DNA from: CALBPI01 sp039700805
Lineage (GTDB): Bacteria > Pseudomonadota > Gammaproteobacteria > Steroidobacterales > Woeseiaceae
Length of the DNA stretch: 52,840 bases
Assembly (NCBI GenBank): GCA_039700805.1
Contig: JBCAZE010000005.1
Span: forward strand, 1 to 52,840
Direction of reading: 5' to 3'
Below the pieces are notes generated by a model that was given only the letters and a program-made list of their open reading frames with translations, ran no database searches and was not told the origin of the DNA. Position numbers and translations under genes: made by a program. Positions 41,618 to 49,257 of this stretch are shown piece by piece (positions within the stretch are counted from its first letter, which is position 1; each line of letters opens with the position of its first letter).

Positions 41618-43174
41618 TTGCTGCGCTCGACGAGCGTGGTCAGTGCTATGACTGTCATTTCGCGGATTCTTGGTCTCGCTCGTGACATGTTGTTCACGCG
41701 GTTATTCGGAGCCGATTGGATGATGGACGCGTTCATCGCCGCCAATCGCATTCCGAACATGCTGCGTCGGTTTTTTGCTGAAGGTGCGTTCTCTCAAGCC
41801 TTTGTGCCTGTTTTGGGCGAAACACGCGAGCAGGGTGGAGACAAGGCGGTTAGGGAACTGAGCGACGCCGTTGCCGGTACGCTTGGGGTCTGCTTGTTCG
41901 TTTTGACGCTTATTGGCGTGATTGCAGCGCCAATTCTGGTGGCCGGTTTTACCCCAGGATTTCTGAAAGACGATCAGACCTTAGAGCTGGCATCGCTGAT
42001 GCTGCGGTTCACGTTTCCGTATCTGTTATTTATCTCTTTGACCGCTATGGCAGCCGGTCTACTCAACACTTACGGGCGATTCGCAGTTCCCGCACTGACA
42101 CCGGTCATCTTGAACATATGTTTGATTGGATTCGCGATTGTTGTCTCGCCGATGTTCGAGCGCCCGACACTTGCGCTCGCAATCGCCGTTCTGGTCGCTG
42201 GCATCTTGCAGCTGGCGTTTCAGTTGCCGTTTCTGGCGAGATTGAAGCTACTGCCACGGCCTCGCTGGGCGTGGCGTGACGAACGGGTGAGAAAGGTCAT
42301 GCGGTTGATGTTGCCGGCGATCTTCGGAAGTTCAGTCGTCCAGATCAACCTGATTATCGACAATATGCTTGCCTCTTTGCTGGGCGAAGGTCGACTCGTC
42401 TGGCTGTATTACTCTGATCGCTTGATGGAGTTCCCGTTGGGCGTTTTTGGTATTGCTTTGGCTATCGTCATTCTTCCTAGCTTGTCGCGCAGTCACGCCA
42501 GTAAAGACGCCGCAACGTTTAGTGCGACGATTGATTGGGCGCTACGCCTCGTTTTCTTGATCGCGTTGCCTGCGGCGGTAGGACTTGCGTTTCTTGCCGG
42601 ACCGCTCGTCGTGACCTTGTTTTTTGGTGGCCAGTTCACTGAATTTGATGTGGCGATGACTCGAGCGAGTCTATGGGCGTTTTCTGGGGGGCTGCTGGCG
42701 TTCATTCTGATCAAGATCTTGGCGCCCGGTTATTTCGCACGTCAAGATATGAAAACGCCCGTTCGTATTGGGCTGATTGCACTTGCCGTCAATCTCGTTA
42801 TGAACCTCTCATTAGTTTGGTTGTTCATAAGGTATGAAGTTGCGGCGACACATGCTGCCTTGGCTTTGGCGACAACCATTTCTGCCTTCGTCAACGCCGG
42901 ATTATTGATGCGTGGGCTTTTGCACAACGGCGCGCTGCGTTTGTTACCGCATTGGCGTCGATTCTTGATAAAGGTCCTCGCGGCGACTATCGGACTCGGC
43001 CTATTCTTGTATTGGACAGCGCCGTCTATCGATTGGTGGCTAGACGAGGCGTTCGGTATCCGTGCGGTTGTTGTCGCGGGGCTGGTCATGGCGGGCGGGC
43101 TGGTTTACTTTGCTCTGCTCTGGGTGATGGGTCTACGTCCATCGCACTTTGCAATGGCTAACGTCAAAGAGTGA
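41618..43174 (+). CDS. murJ: lipid II flippase MurJ (MviN)
   Basis: Polytopic inner-membrane protein of 518 residues with 14 spans, MOP superfamily, which flips lipid II for peptidoglycan synthesis. It opens LLRSTSVVSAMTVISRILGL and continues DAFIAANRIPNMLRRFFAEG, the usual MurJ blocks. The start is odd: between the in-frame stop at 41522 and the conserved block, TTG 41618 is the only standard start codon, and it has no good Shine-Dalgarno. Upstream only an ATT (41555) is in frame. The stop overlaps ribF (GTGA). Confidence 0.94.
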   Translation: MLRSTSVVSAMTVISRILGLARDMLFTRLFGADWMMDAFIAANRIPNMLRRFFAEGAFSQAFVPVLGETREQGGDKAVRELSDAVAGTLGVCLFVLTLIGVIAAPILVAGFTPGFLKDDQTLELASLMLRFTFPYLLFISLTAMAAGLLNTYGRFAVPALTPVILNICLIGFAIVVSPMFERPTLALAIAVLVAGILQLAFQLPFLARLKLLPRPRWAWRDERVRKVMRLMLPAIFGSSVVQINLIIDNMLASLLGEGRLVWLYYSDRLMEFPLGVFGIALAIVILPSLSRSHASKDAATFSATIDWALRLVFLIALPAAVGLAFLAGPLVVTLFFGGQFTEFDVAMTRASLWAFSGGLLAFILIKILAPGYFARQDMKTPVRIGLIALAVNLVMNLSLVWLFIRYEVAATHAALALATTISAFVNAGLLMRGLLHNGALRLLPHWRRFLIKVLAATIGLGLFLYWTAPSIDWWLDEAFGIRAVVVAGLVMAGGLVYFALLWVMGLRPSHFAMANVKE

Positions 43175-44139
43175 GTCAGATCATGTGGTGCAAGCGCTAC
43201 CTTTCAGGCGTGGTCGACGCCCTCTCTGGCAGTCGATCAGTCGTGACGATCGGTGCGTATGACGGCATACACGTCGGCCACCAGGCACTGTTGTCGCGAA
43301 CGAAACGCGTCGCATTGGATCATCGGCTGCCTGCTGTTGTTATGAGTTTCGAGCCGACACCCAAAGAATATTTTGGCGGCGCGAATGCACCGGCGCGAAT
43401 CACCCGGTTCGGTGAACGCGCGCGTCTGTTTGAAGACGCAGGTATCGACGGTTTTTTCTGCGTCAGATTCGATGCGTCGCTCGCGGCGATTTCCGTTGAT
43501 GCATTCATACGCGAATACATCGTCGAGGCATTGAATACACGGCATCTCGTGGTCGGCGATGATTTTCGATTCGGTGCTCGTGCCAGTGGTGGTGTTGAAG
43601 ATCTCATTCAAGCGGGGCAACAGGGCGACTTCACGGTCGAGCAACTCAGCAGTATTACTGATGCGTCGGGTCTCAGATACTCGAGTACCGCTGTTCGCGA
43701 GGCGTTGGAGACCGGTGATCTGGCATTGGTCAGACGGTTACTTGATAGACCCTATGTCCTCACCGGACGGGTTGTGCATGGCCAGCAGCTCGGCCGAACG
43801 CTGGGATTTCCTACGGCGAACATTCGACTCAAACGGCGTGTGGCACCAGTGTCTGGTGTGTTCGCGGTTCGAGTGTTGATCGACGGCGCATGGCATGAAG
43901 GCGTTGCGAGTATCGGTACGCGGCCGACGGTTAACGGGGAGGGGGTGCTGCTAGAGGTCTTCGTTTTCGACTTTGCATCCGATCTGTATGGTCGGTATCT
44001 CGATGTTGAGTTAGTGGATCAATTGCGCGGCGAAGAGAAGTTCGACTCCCTTGATGAAATGACGATGCAGATGCACCGCGATGTGTCCGACGCCAAGACC
44101 GCACTTGCTCGCTACCGTGGCGATATTCCATCTCGATAG
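43171..44139 (+). CDS. ribF: bifunctional riboflavin kinase/FAD synthetase
   Basis: A protein of 322 residues. The N-terminal nucleotidyl-transferase domain has VTIGAYDGIHVGHQALL near residue 25 and SSTAVREALETGD near residue 173. The C-terminal kinase domain carries GRTLGFPTANIRL (the PTAN motif) and ASIGTRPTVNGEGVLLEVFV. It makes FMN and FAD. GTG 43171 overlaps the murJ stop by four bases; ATG 43183 is an alternative start. In relatives ileS usually follows; here lspA does. Confidence 0.95.
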   Translation: MSQIMWCKRYLSGVVDALSGSRSVVTIGAYDGIHVGHQALLSRTKRVALDHRLPAVVMSFEPTPKEYFGGANAPARITRFGERARLFEDAGIDGFFCVRFDASLAAISVDAFIREYIVEALNTRHLVVGDDFRFGARASGGVEDLIQAGQQGDFTVEQLSSITDASGLRYSSTAVREALETGDLALVRRLLDRPYVLTGRVVHGQQLGRTLGFPTANIRLKRRVAPVSGVFAVRVLIDGAWHEGVASIGTRPTVNGEGVLLEVFVFDFASDLYGRYLDVELVDQLRGEEKFDSLDEMTMQMHRDVSDAKTALARYRGDIPSR

Positions 44140-44154
44140 GTAGACTCCCCTCCC

Positions 44155-44742
44155 ATGAGTGAAACGAATAGCGCAGACCCTTTGCCAAAAAGACCGCGGC
44201 CGGACACGTCGAGTCACTGGCTGTGGTTGTCTGCTGTGGTGATTGGCATTGATCAATTGACAAAGTGGTACATCGTGCAGAACTTTGGCCTCTACGACAG
44301 CATCACCATCAACAGCGTCTTGAACTTCACACGCGCCCACAACACCGGCGCTGCATTCAGTTTCTTGCAAAACGCGGGTGGCTGGCAGCAGTGGTTGTTC
44401 GTTGGACTCGCAACGGTTGTCAGCATTGCGATTTTGATTTGGCTTAGAAAGTTGCCCCGTCGCGGGTATCGGTGGCTGGCGCTTGCGCTCGCGTTGATTC
44501 TCGGCGGTGCGATAGGCAATGTTATTGACCGCGTACACTACCAATATGTCGTTGACTTCATCGACGTCCATTGGAATGACGCGCACTTTCCTATTTTTAA
44601 CGTTGCAGATATCGCAATCAGCGTCGGTGCATTCGTGCTGATCCTCGATAGTTTTTTCGGTAGTGGCAAAAAACAATCCGGCGACACGCCAGACGAGGAA
44701 GATGCAACCTCGTCGAACACGGATACACCAACGGCTTCCTAG
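44155..44742 (+). CDS. lspA: lipoprotein signal peptidase (signal peptidase II)
   Basis: Inner-membrane aspartic protease of 195 residues with four spans. Catalytic Asp residues are in GNVIDRVHYQYVVDFIDV and PIFNVADIAISVG; HNTGAAFSFLQ is also conserved. Compared with the E. coli enzyme (164) it has an 18-residue hydrophilic N-terminal extension and an acidic C-terminal tail (DTPDEEDATSSNTDT). It cleaves prolipoproteins, several of which are encoded in this window. It follows ribF by 15 bases with no ileS between. Confidence 0.95.
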   Translation: MSETNSADPLPKRPRPDTSSHWLWLSAVVIGIDQLTKWYIVQNFGLYDSITINSVLNFTRAHNTGAAFSFLQNAGGWQQWLFVGLATVVSIAILIWLRKLPRRGYRWLALALALILGGAIGNVIDRVHYQYVVDFIDVHWNDAHFPIFNVADIAISVGAFVLILDSFFGSGKKQSGDTPDEEDATSSNTDTPTAS

Positions 44743-44768
44743 CGACACTGTTCCGCGCCGTCGATCGG

Positions 44769-45194
44769 CTAACGCATCCAACACTCGTCGATTGACGCGG
44801 GCGCTGATCGGCGCGCATGTTGCTGATTGATCTCAAACCAGGCGCACTTTTTCGCTTCGCGATCCGCACTGAGTCGGGTTGCCCGTATTGCAAAACCAGT
44901 GCTGTTTGATCGCTGAATAGAGAGCTGATAGCGGCCGCTTGCTGTTTGCGCCGGCGGCGGTAGGCCTAGTTCAGACATGGTTGTGGCATAGCGCCCATGA
45001 CGAAGAAAGAAATGCTCCTGGTCACCCACCAACCGGTACAAAAGAATGCGTGCCTCACCGCGTTCGCTCCGTGCGACATAGTCGAGGTAACCAGGAATAG
45101 CGATTGCACCAAGGATCCCGACGATCACAAGCGTGATGAGCGTTTCGGTCAGTGTGAAGCCAGAAGATCGGTGGCACTTTGATGAGTGTGTCAT
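44769..45194 (-). CDS. pilE: type IV pilus minor pilin PilE
   Basis: Minor pilin of 141 residues from ATG 45194. The prepilin peptidase site is HRSSGFTLTETLITLVIVGI, with G/F cleavage and Glu at +5. The C-terminal part has two cysteines (KKCAWFE and DECWMR) that can form the disulphide loop of PilE-type pilins. Its start overlaps the pilX stop by four bases (ATGA). It is the last gene of the minor-pilin operon; pilY1, normally between pilX and pilE, is missing. Confidence 0.88.
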   Translation of the reverse strand: MTHSSKCHRSSGFTLTETLITLVIVGILGAIAIPGYLDYVARSERGEARILLYRLVGDQEHFFLRHGRYATTMSELGLPPPAQTASGRYQLSIQRSNSTGFAIRATRLSADREAKKCAWFEINQQHARRSAPASIDECWMR

Positions 45195-45724
45195 TGCATG
45201 ATGCGCCAACTGGAGACCCACCATGACGTTCCAAATCGGGATTCGGCGATATCGAGTCGGCGTGATACATCGCCGGTGCGTTGGCGAGCTGGCGCGATAT
45301 GGCTAAGCGTGGCGCCTACCGTCGCACGATACCCCCCATCACCTGCAGCCGTGACCTCGACTTCATATATGATGACTTTGAGATCATGATCACGCGCCGG
45401 CCGAAAGGCGGGTAACGCGATCGTGGCAGTCTCGCCGAGGCGTTCGATCTTGGCGGTGATCTGAATGTCAGATGATGCTGGGAAGCGCAACGATACGACG
45501 CTCTGATTTGCTGTGAATCGACCACGGCGAGTGATATCAACCATAGCTGAACGCGCAGCATCGTCGACGGCGATGTGTTCCTTATGCGCGCGTGCCATCG
45601 CAGTGGCATAGGTTGATGAGCGCATGCTCGTCGATGCCAGCATAGCGGCCATCACCGAGACAATGATGGCCGTGATCAAGACAGCCCCTCGTTGATGCGC
45701 TGTGTTTCTGGATCGTCTCGTCAT
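45191..45724 (-). CDS. pilX: type IV pilus assembly protein PilX
   Basis: A protein of 177 residues from ATG 45724. The N-terminal RGAVLITAIIVSVMAAMLAS is the PilX-type hydrophobic helix, without the usual Glu5, as is common for PilX. It carries SSTYATAMARAHKEHIAVDD behind it. PilX, together with the other minor pilins, primes pilus assembly. It overlaps pilW by four bases and pilE by four bases. Confidence 0.85.
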   Translation of the reverse strand: MTRRSRNTAHQRGAVLITAIIVSVMAAMLASTSMRSSTYATAMARAHKEHIAVDDAARSAMVDITRRGRFTANQSVVSLRFPASSDIQITAKIERLGETATIALPAFRPARDHDLKVIIYEVEVTAAGDGGYRATVGATLSHIAPARQRTGDVSRRLDIAESRFGTSWWVSSWRIMQ

Positions 45725-46671
45725 GTCTGACTGTTGTTTCGTAGCGCGACGACGGTCCGCGTGGCAATGCGCAAGTATCCGTCCGATGGCGGTTGCCAAC
45801 GCCGACCACCGATCACAAGCGGGGTGGTTCGAGTTTTCTTCCAGATCGGGGACTCGCTGCGCGTTACCAAGTTCAACTCGACCGCATAGGCTCGAAGCAG
45901 AGGGCGACCCGCATCATCAGTGCGACTGGCGCGTGCGTCGTCAGCGGAGATCCAAGTGTCAGGGACATCATCATTGTTCGTGTCTACGGCCAGTCGGACC
46001 AAAAAGCGCTCAATGCCGGCCGTGATTTCTTCATCGATGAAGATGGGACGACTACTGAGCGCGCTCAACGTCAATCGACGCAAGACCGGTTGCTCTGGAA
46101 ACAAGCTCGATGATGGCGCAACGTAGAAGGCTCGAACTTCAACGTCGCGATATTGGGGAGGCGTTGCATCAGCAGGTATGTGTGCTCCCGTTGTCTGCAA
46201 CCGATGGGTGATGCCATTCGATGCAAGCTGGATCTTGTTCGCTTGCGCACGGTGGTGATCGGAACTTGCGTACCGTACAACAAGGCCGTCGTTGTCTGGT
46301 GTTGCGTCTAGATCGCAGCGCCAGTCGTCTGGTTTGTCCATCTCAAGGCTCTGCGCAATATTCAGTGTCATACGCGCGGGACAGCGACTTGGGACACGAA
46401 GCGATTGTGGGTTGTCATCACTCGGCGTACTAGCGCCGTCTATCTCATGCCCGGTTCGGGCGTTGCCCCAATGACCCGACATGACAATGTCATCACGCAA
46501 CATACGGTGAGCAACCGCTGCCTGCTCTTGCAATAGTGCTAGTGCCTCCGACTGTCGGAAAGCCTGGTTGTGTAACACCATTGTTTGCACAACAGCACCG
46601 AGAAGAATGATACCGATGCTCATCGCGATGAGGATCTCGATAAGCGTCATGCCGTTCATTTGCCTATTCAT
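45721..46671 (-). CDS. pilW: type IV pilus assembly protein PilW
   Basis: A protein of 316 residues with the prepilin signal NGMTLIEILIAMSIGIILLG near the start (cleavage after Gly7). A long beta-rich C-terminal part follows, with GHWGNARTGHE and paired cysteines (SRCPARM, WRCDLD), as usual for PilW. It is translated with pilV (8-base overlap) and pilX (4-base overlap). Minor pilins of this kind form the pilus-tip initiation complex with PilV, PilX and FimT/FimU. Confidence 0.88.
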   Translation of the reverse strand: MNRQMNGMTLIEILIAMSIGIILLGAVVQTMVLHNQAFRQSEALALLQEQAAVAHRMLRDDIVMSGHWGNARTGHEIDGASTPSDDNPQSLRVPSRCPARMTLNIAQSLEMDKPDDWRCDLDATPDNDGLVVRYASSDHHRAQANKIQLASNGITHRLQTTGAHIPADATPPQYRDVEVRAFYVAPSSSLFPEQPVLRRLTLSALSSRPIFIDEEITAGIERFLVRLAVDTNNDDVPDTWISADDARASRTDDAGRPLLRAYAVELNLVTRSESPIWKKTRTTPLVIGGRRWQPPSDGYLRIATRTVVALRNNSQT

Positions 46672-47092
46672 GGCCGATCTGTATTGACGTTGTTTGTCGG
46701 CTCAGTTCAAAGGCTTGCTGCCAGCTCACCGAGATGTTGCTGTTCCTTGTTCCAATAGTGATGGTGATCGCACACTTCGGTAGCGCGTCGTCGCAATACT
46801 GCTGCCATCGCGTTCGCGCCTTCAATTGCCACGCTTGCGACCGGCAAGCGGCGACTTCGCCTTCCGCACAGCGCCTCTCGAGGTCCGAAGTCAGCGCGCC
46901 CGCAGCGCGCAGCTCCTCTCCGACCGACGCGGTGATATGTGCAGCGCGTGATAGATGCAGTCCGAAGCTGTGTTGTCGCAGACTGTGTGTCATCAGGGCA
47001 TAGTTTCCAGCGAATCCGATCGCGACGACCATGCTTGCAATGAGAATCTCGAGCATCGTAAATCCCTTGCTACTGGCTTTTTTCAATTGCAT
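46664..47092 (-). CDS. pilV: type IV pilus modification protein PilV
   Basis: A protein of 142 residues with the prepilin site SKGFTMLEILIASMVVAIGF; Glu5 is present. The C-terminal part has four cysteines (RRCAEG, AACRSQ, QYCDDALPKCAI). PilV-type proteins are adaptors between PilX and PilW in the tip complex. It overlaps fimT by 10 bases and pilW by 8 bases. Confidence 0.88.
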   Translation of the reverse strand: MQLKKASSKGFTMLEILIASMVVAIGFAGNYALMTHSLRQHSFGLHLSRAAHITASVGEELRAAGALTSDLERRCAEGEVAACRSQAWQLKARTRWQQYCDDALPKCAITITIGTRNSNISVSWQQAFELSRQTTSIQIGHE

Positions 47093-47631
47093 AGCGATGC
47101 CGCAGGGTTGGTTTCGGAAACGATCCGCGCTCGACCTGTGTGGCTAACAACCACGGTTCTCGGTGTTGTACGCGCAGCGGCATCACAGACCGCGATGCGT
47201 CCGTTGGTTGCGCGCGCGGCGAAGCCGCGAAGTCGAATGGCTAGGCGATTCGCACGCACGTGGGTGATCTCTGAACTTTGGTGATAGGTCAAAACCGGCT
47301 CGTCATGATCTCGTTTGGCGGGGTAGTCATCATCGATATTGATGAACGATATCCAGCCCCTGGACCAGTCGCGTTCGCCGGTGCATTGTGTGCCATCGTT
47401 TGACGGGCAGACGATCACGGGCAAATCACTCACGCCCGCTTGATAGCGGGCGTGAGATAGGTCTCGCCACAGGACCCGCGCTTCTGCAGAGACGCGTTGA
47501 CGGGTAAGCCAATCTGAGACGGCAGGGGCACCAATGGTCGTGATGATTGACCCGACGGCTATCGCGACGATCAGTTCGAGCAACGTGAATCCACGATATG
47601 CGACGTGAGTGTTGTGCTGGTGTTTCTGCAT
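47083..47631 (-). CDS. fimT: type IV pilus minor pilin FimT/FimU (GspH family)
   Basis: First gene of the minor-pilin operon, 182 residues. Prepilin site is YRGFTLLELIVAIAVGSIIT with Glu5. The GspH/FimT domain follows with LWRDLSHARYQAG and IVCPSNDGTQCTGERDWSRG. A cysteine pair (IVCPS, TQCTG) and a later AVCDAAARTTPR complete the family pattern. FimT or FimU members bind DNA or start pilus assembly. A weak promoter is possible in 47640-47720; no sigma-54 consensus was found. Confidence 0.88.
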   Translation of the reverse strand: MQKHQHNTHVAYRGFTLLELIVAIAVGSIITTIGAPAVSDWLTRQRVSAEARVLWRDLSHARYQAGVSDLPVIVCPSNDGTQCTGERDWSRGWISFINIDDDYPAKRDHDEPVLTYHQSSEITHVRANRLAIRLRGFAARATNGRIAVCDAAARTTPRTVVVSHTGRARIVSETNPAASLCN

Positions 47632-47735
47632 GCTGTCAGCGTAACAACGGGGTGCTCGACCGTGATGCCCGAGAATTTGGAGAATTTCGGTTGATTTGAG
47701 ATGTGATCGAGCGGTCTGGGTAACGACAAAATCAT

Positions 47736-47764
47736 TTGTTTGCCGTCTCGGGATTGCCTATAAT
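47736..47764 (+). promoter_or_regulatory. probable promoter of tRNA-Thr
   Basis: TTGTTT (47736-47741) and a perfect TATAAT (47759-47764) are separated by 17 bases. The mature tRNA begins 22 bases after the -10 box. Confidence 0.7.
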
Positions 47765-47785
47765 CTCGCGCCCGACGGTCGATAT

Positions 47786-47861
<76 letters not shown>

Positions 47862-48017
47862 TTCCTAGCGCGATCGTCATCATATGGCTACTTCGTCAGC
47901 ACCCTTGCTTCCGTCGAGCGATTAGCGCCGCACGCTCCAACAGCACAACGCCCGCATCGCGTCGCGTGATATCACCATTGCTATGATGCCCTTGGGTGAC
48001 TCTAAAAGGGGACGACT

Positions 48018-48389
48018 ATGAAGCTCGGCGCATTTTCTGTGAGCCTCGCGGTCAAAGATATTCATCAATCCGTGGCTTTCTACGAGAAACTTGGCTTTTC
48101 GGCCTATCACGGAGACGTTGCGGATGGTTGGATCATTCTGAAGAATGGCGATCACATCATTGGCCTGTTCCAAGGCATGTTTGAGAAGAACATTCTGACT
48201 TTCAATCCAGGCTGGGATCAGGACGCAAAGCCCCTCGATGCTTTTGTTGATGTGCGCGAGATTCAAAAATCACTTCGCGACGCCGGCGTTGAGATTGCGC
48301 AATCCGTGGACGAAGACGGGCAGGGGCCGGGGCGCACTATGGTGATCGACCCTGACGGCAATCCCGTGTTGATCGATCAACACGTTTAA
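48018..48389 (+). CDS. VOC-fold protein (glyoxalase/bleomycin-resistance-type)
   Basis: A protein of 123 residues of the vicinal-oxygen-chelate superfamily. Strand pattern FSVSLAVKDIHQSVAFYEKLGF is the first half; GRTMVIDPDGNPVLIDQHV is the end, with the DPDGN motif. Start ATG 48018 follows AGGGG. Members include metal enzymes and antibiotic binders; the metal ligands are not obvious here, and no substrate can be named. It stands alone, 33 bases from the convergent secreted protein gene. Confidence 0.87.
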   Translation: MKLGAFSVSLAVKDIHQSVAFYEKLGFSAYHGDVADGWIILKNGDHIIGLFQGMFEKNILTFNPGWDQDAKPLDAFVDVREIQKSLRDAGVEIAQSVDEDGQGPGRTMVIDPDGNPVLIDQHV

Positions 48390-48422
48390 CACCGCACCCC
48401 AGCCTTCAGTGGGTGTTCGCGT

Positions 48423-49052
48423 TCAGCAAGATTCGGCTGAGTAGTCGCCCTGCACGATATAAACGCAGCCGTCGGATGCTTTCCCGACACTGGTTCCAGG
48501 CTTGCCGCCGATCCACGGCATATAAACCGAGCCATTGCCGCCACCATTGCCACGTCCACGTTGTGATGACGCGCGCGCTTGTGCCATCGCAGCTTGTACG
48601 TTGAACGAAGCGGGCATGCCAACGAACCCGCCGACACCTTGTGCATTCATCCAATACCGTCCTGGCCAGACGGTGCCGAAGAGCTGCTGGTAAAACATGT
48701 ACTCGAGCGGGTGAATCTCGCGTCCGTTGATAAATACGCCTGTTAGCCGACCATTGCCGCCACCCGACGCATTCGCTGCGAGTGGTCCGCCGATTGTCAT
48801 GCTGGGGTAGAGCTGCCCCATGGGTGCGCCGCCGATGTTGCCGTACAGGCCGGATACAGGGTCATACCAGTATTTGCCAGGAATGACCTGACCGTACATT
48901 TGTGTCAACGAATCCACTTGCTGGTGCGTCAGCGCTTTGCCGTTCACAAGTACCTTCGGGGCGGCTTTTTCGTTCTTGGTATCGGCATGCAAAGGCGCAC
49001 CACCGAAAGCAAGTATGGTTAAAAATAGCGTCATCAATCCTAGGTGGCGCAT
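48423..49052 (-). CDS. secreted protein with an internal duplication (unknown function)
   Basis: I do not recognise the family. The protein has 209 residues from ATG 49052, with TGGAGA 7 bases in front. MRHLGLMTLFLTILAFGGAPLHA is a signal peptide. Two copies of one unit follow: VLVNGKALTHQQVDSLTQMY then GQVIPGKYWYDPVSGLYGNIGG (about 34-75), and VFINGREIHPLEYMFYQQLF then GTVWPGRYWMNAQGVGGFVG (about 105-146). Each has an NG turn, a helix and a PGxYW-Y/N-G-G strand pair. A Gly/Arg/Asn-rich linker and a C-terminal pair of cysteines (DGCVY, AESC) end the protein. A binding or structural role in the periplasm or outside is a guess. The linker near 160-180 is low complexity. Confidence 0.75.
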   Translation of the reverse strand: MRHLGLMTLFLTILAFGGAPLHADTKNEKAAPKVLVNGKALTHQQVDSLTQMYGQVIPGKYWYDPVSGLYGNIGGAPMGQLYPSMTIGGPLAANASGGGNGRLTGVFINGREIHPLEYMFYQQLFGTVWPGRYWMNAQGVGGFVGMPASFNVQAAMAQARASSQRGRGNGGGNGSVYMPWIGGKPGTSVGKASDGCVYIVQGDYSAESC

Positions 49053-49246
49053 CGTCGTCTCCAGGCTGTTCAAGTGTCATAGCAAGTCTGCCTCACCGAA
49101 TCCAAAACACCTGCCACCTAAATTGGTGACACCCGTTGCCTGACGGCGAGATGGCGCGGCATAGTCGCGATCGGTACTGACAATCTATGACCTCCACTTG
49201 CAATCCTTTTCATAGCCCCAACACCTCTTTCATCCGGCAACAATAA

Positions 49247-49257
49247 AGGTTCACCTT
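49247..49257 (+). promoter_or_regulatory. Shine-Dalgarno within a small inverted repeat before the OYE gene
   Basis: AAGG-TTCA-CCTT stands directly before the ATG at 49258, so the likely ribosome site AAGG can pair with CCTT beside the start codon. The stem is only four bases and may not be stable. Confidence 0.25.

Noticed and set aside
44011..44784. Open frame of 257 codons on the minus strand before pilE
   Set aside because: It covers lspA and the end of ribF in antisense; both have intact catalytic motifs.
47640..47730. Sigma-54 promoter for the minor-pilin operon
   Set aside because: No TGGCAC-N5-TTGC match on the minus strand.
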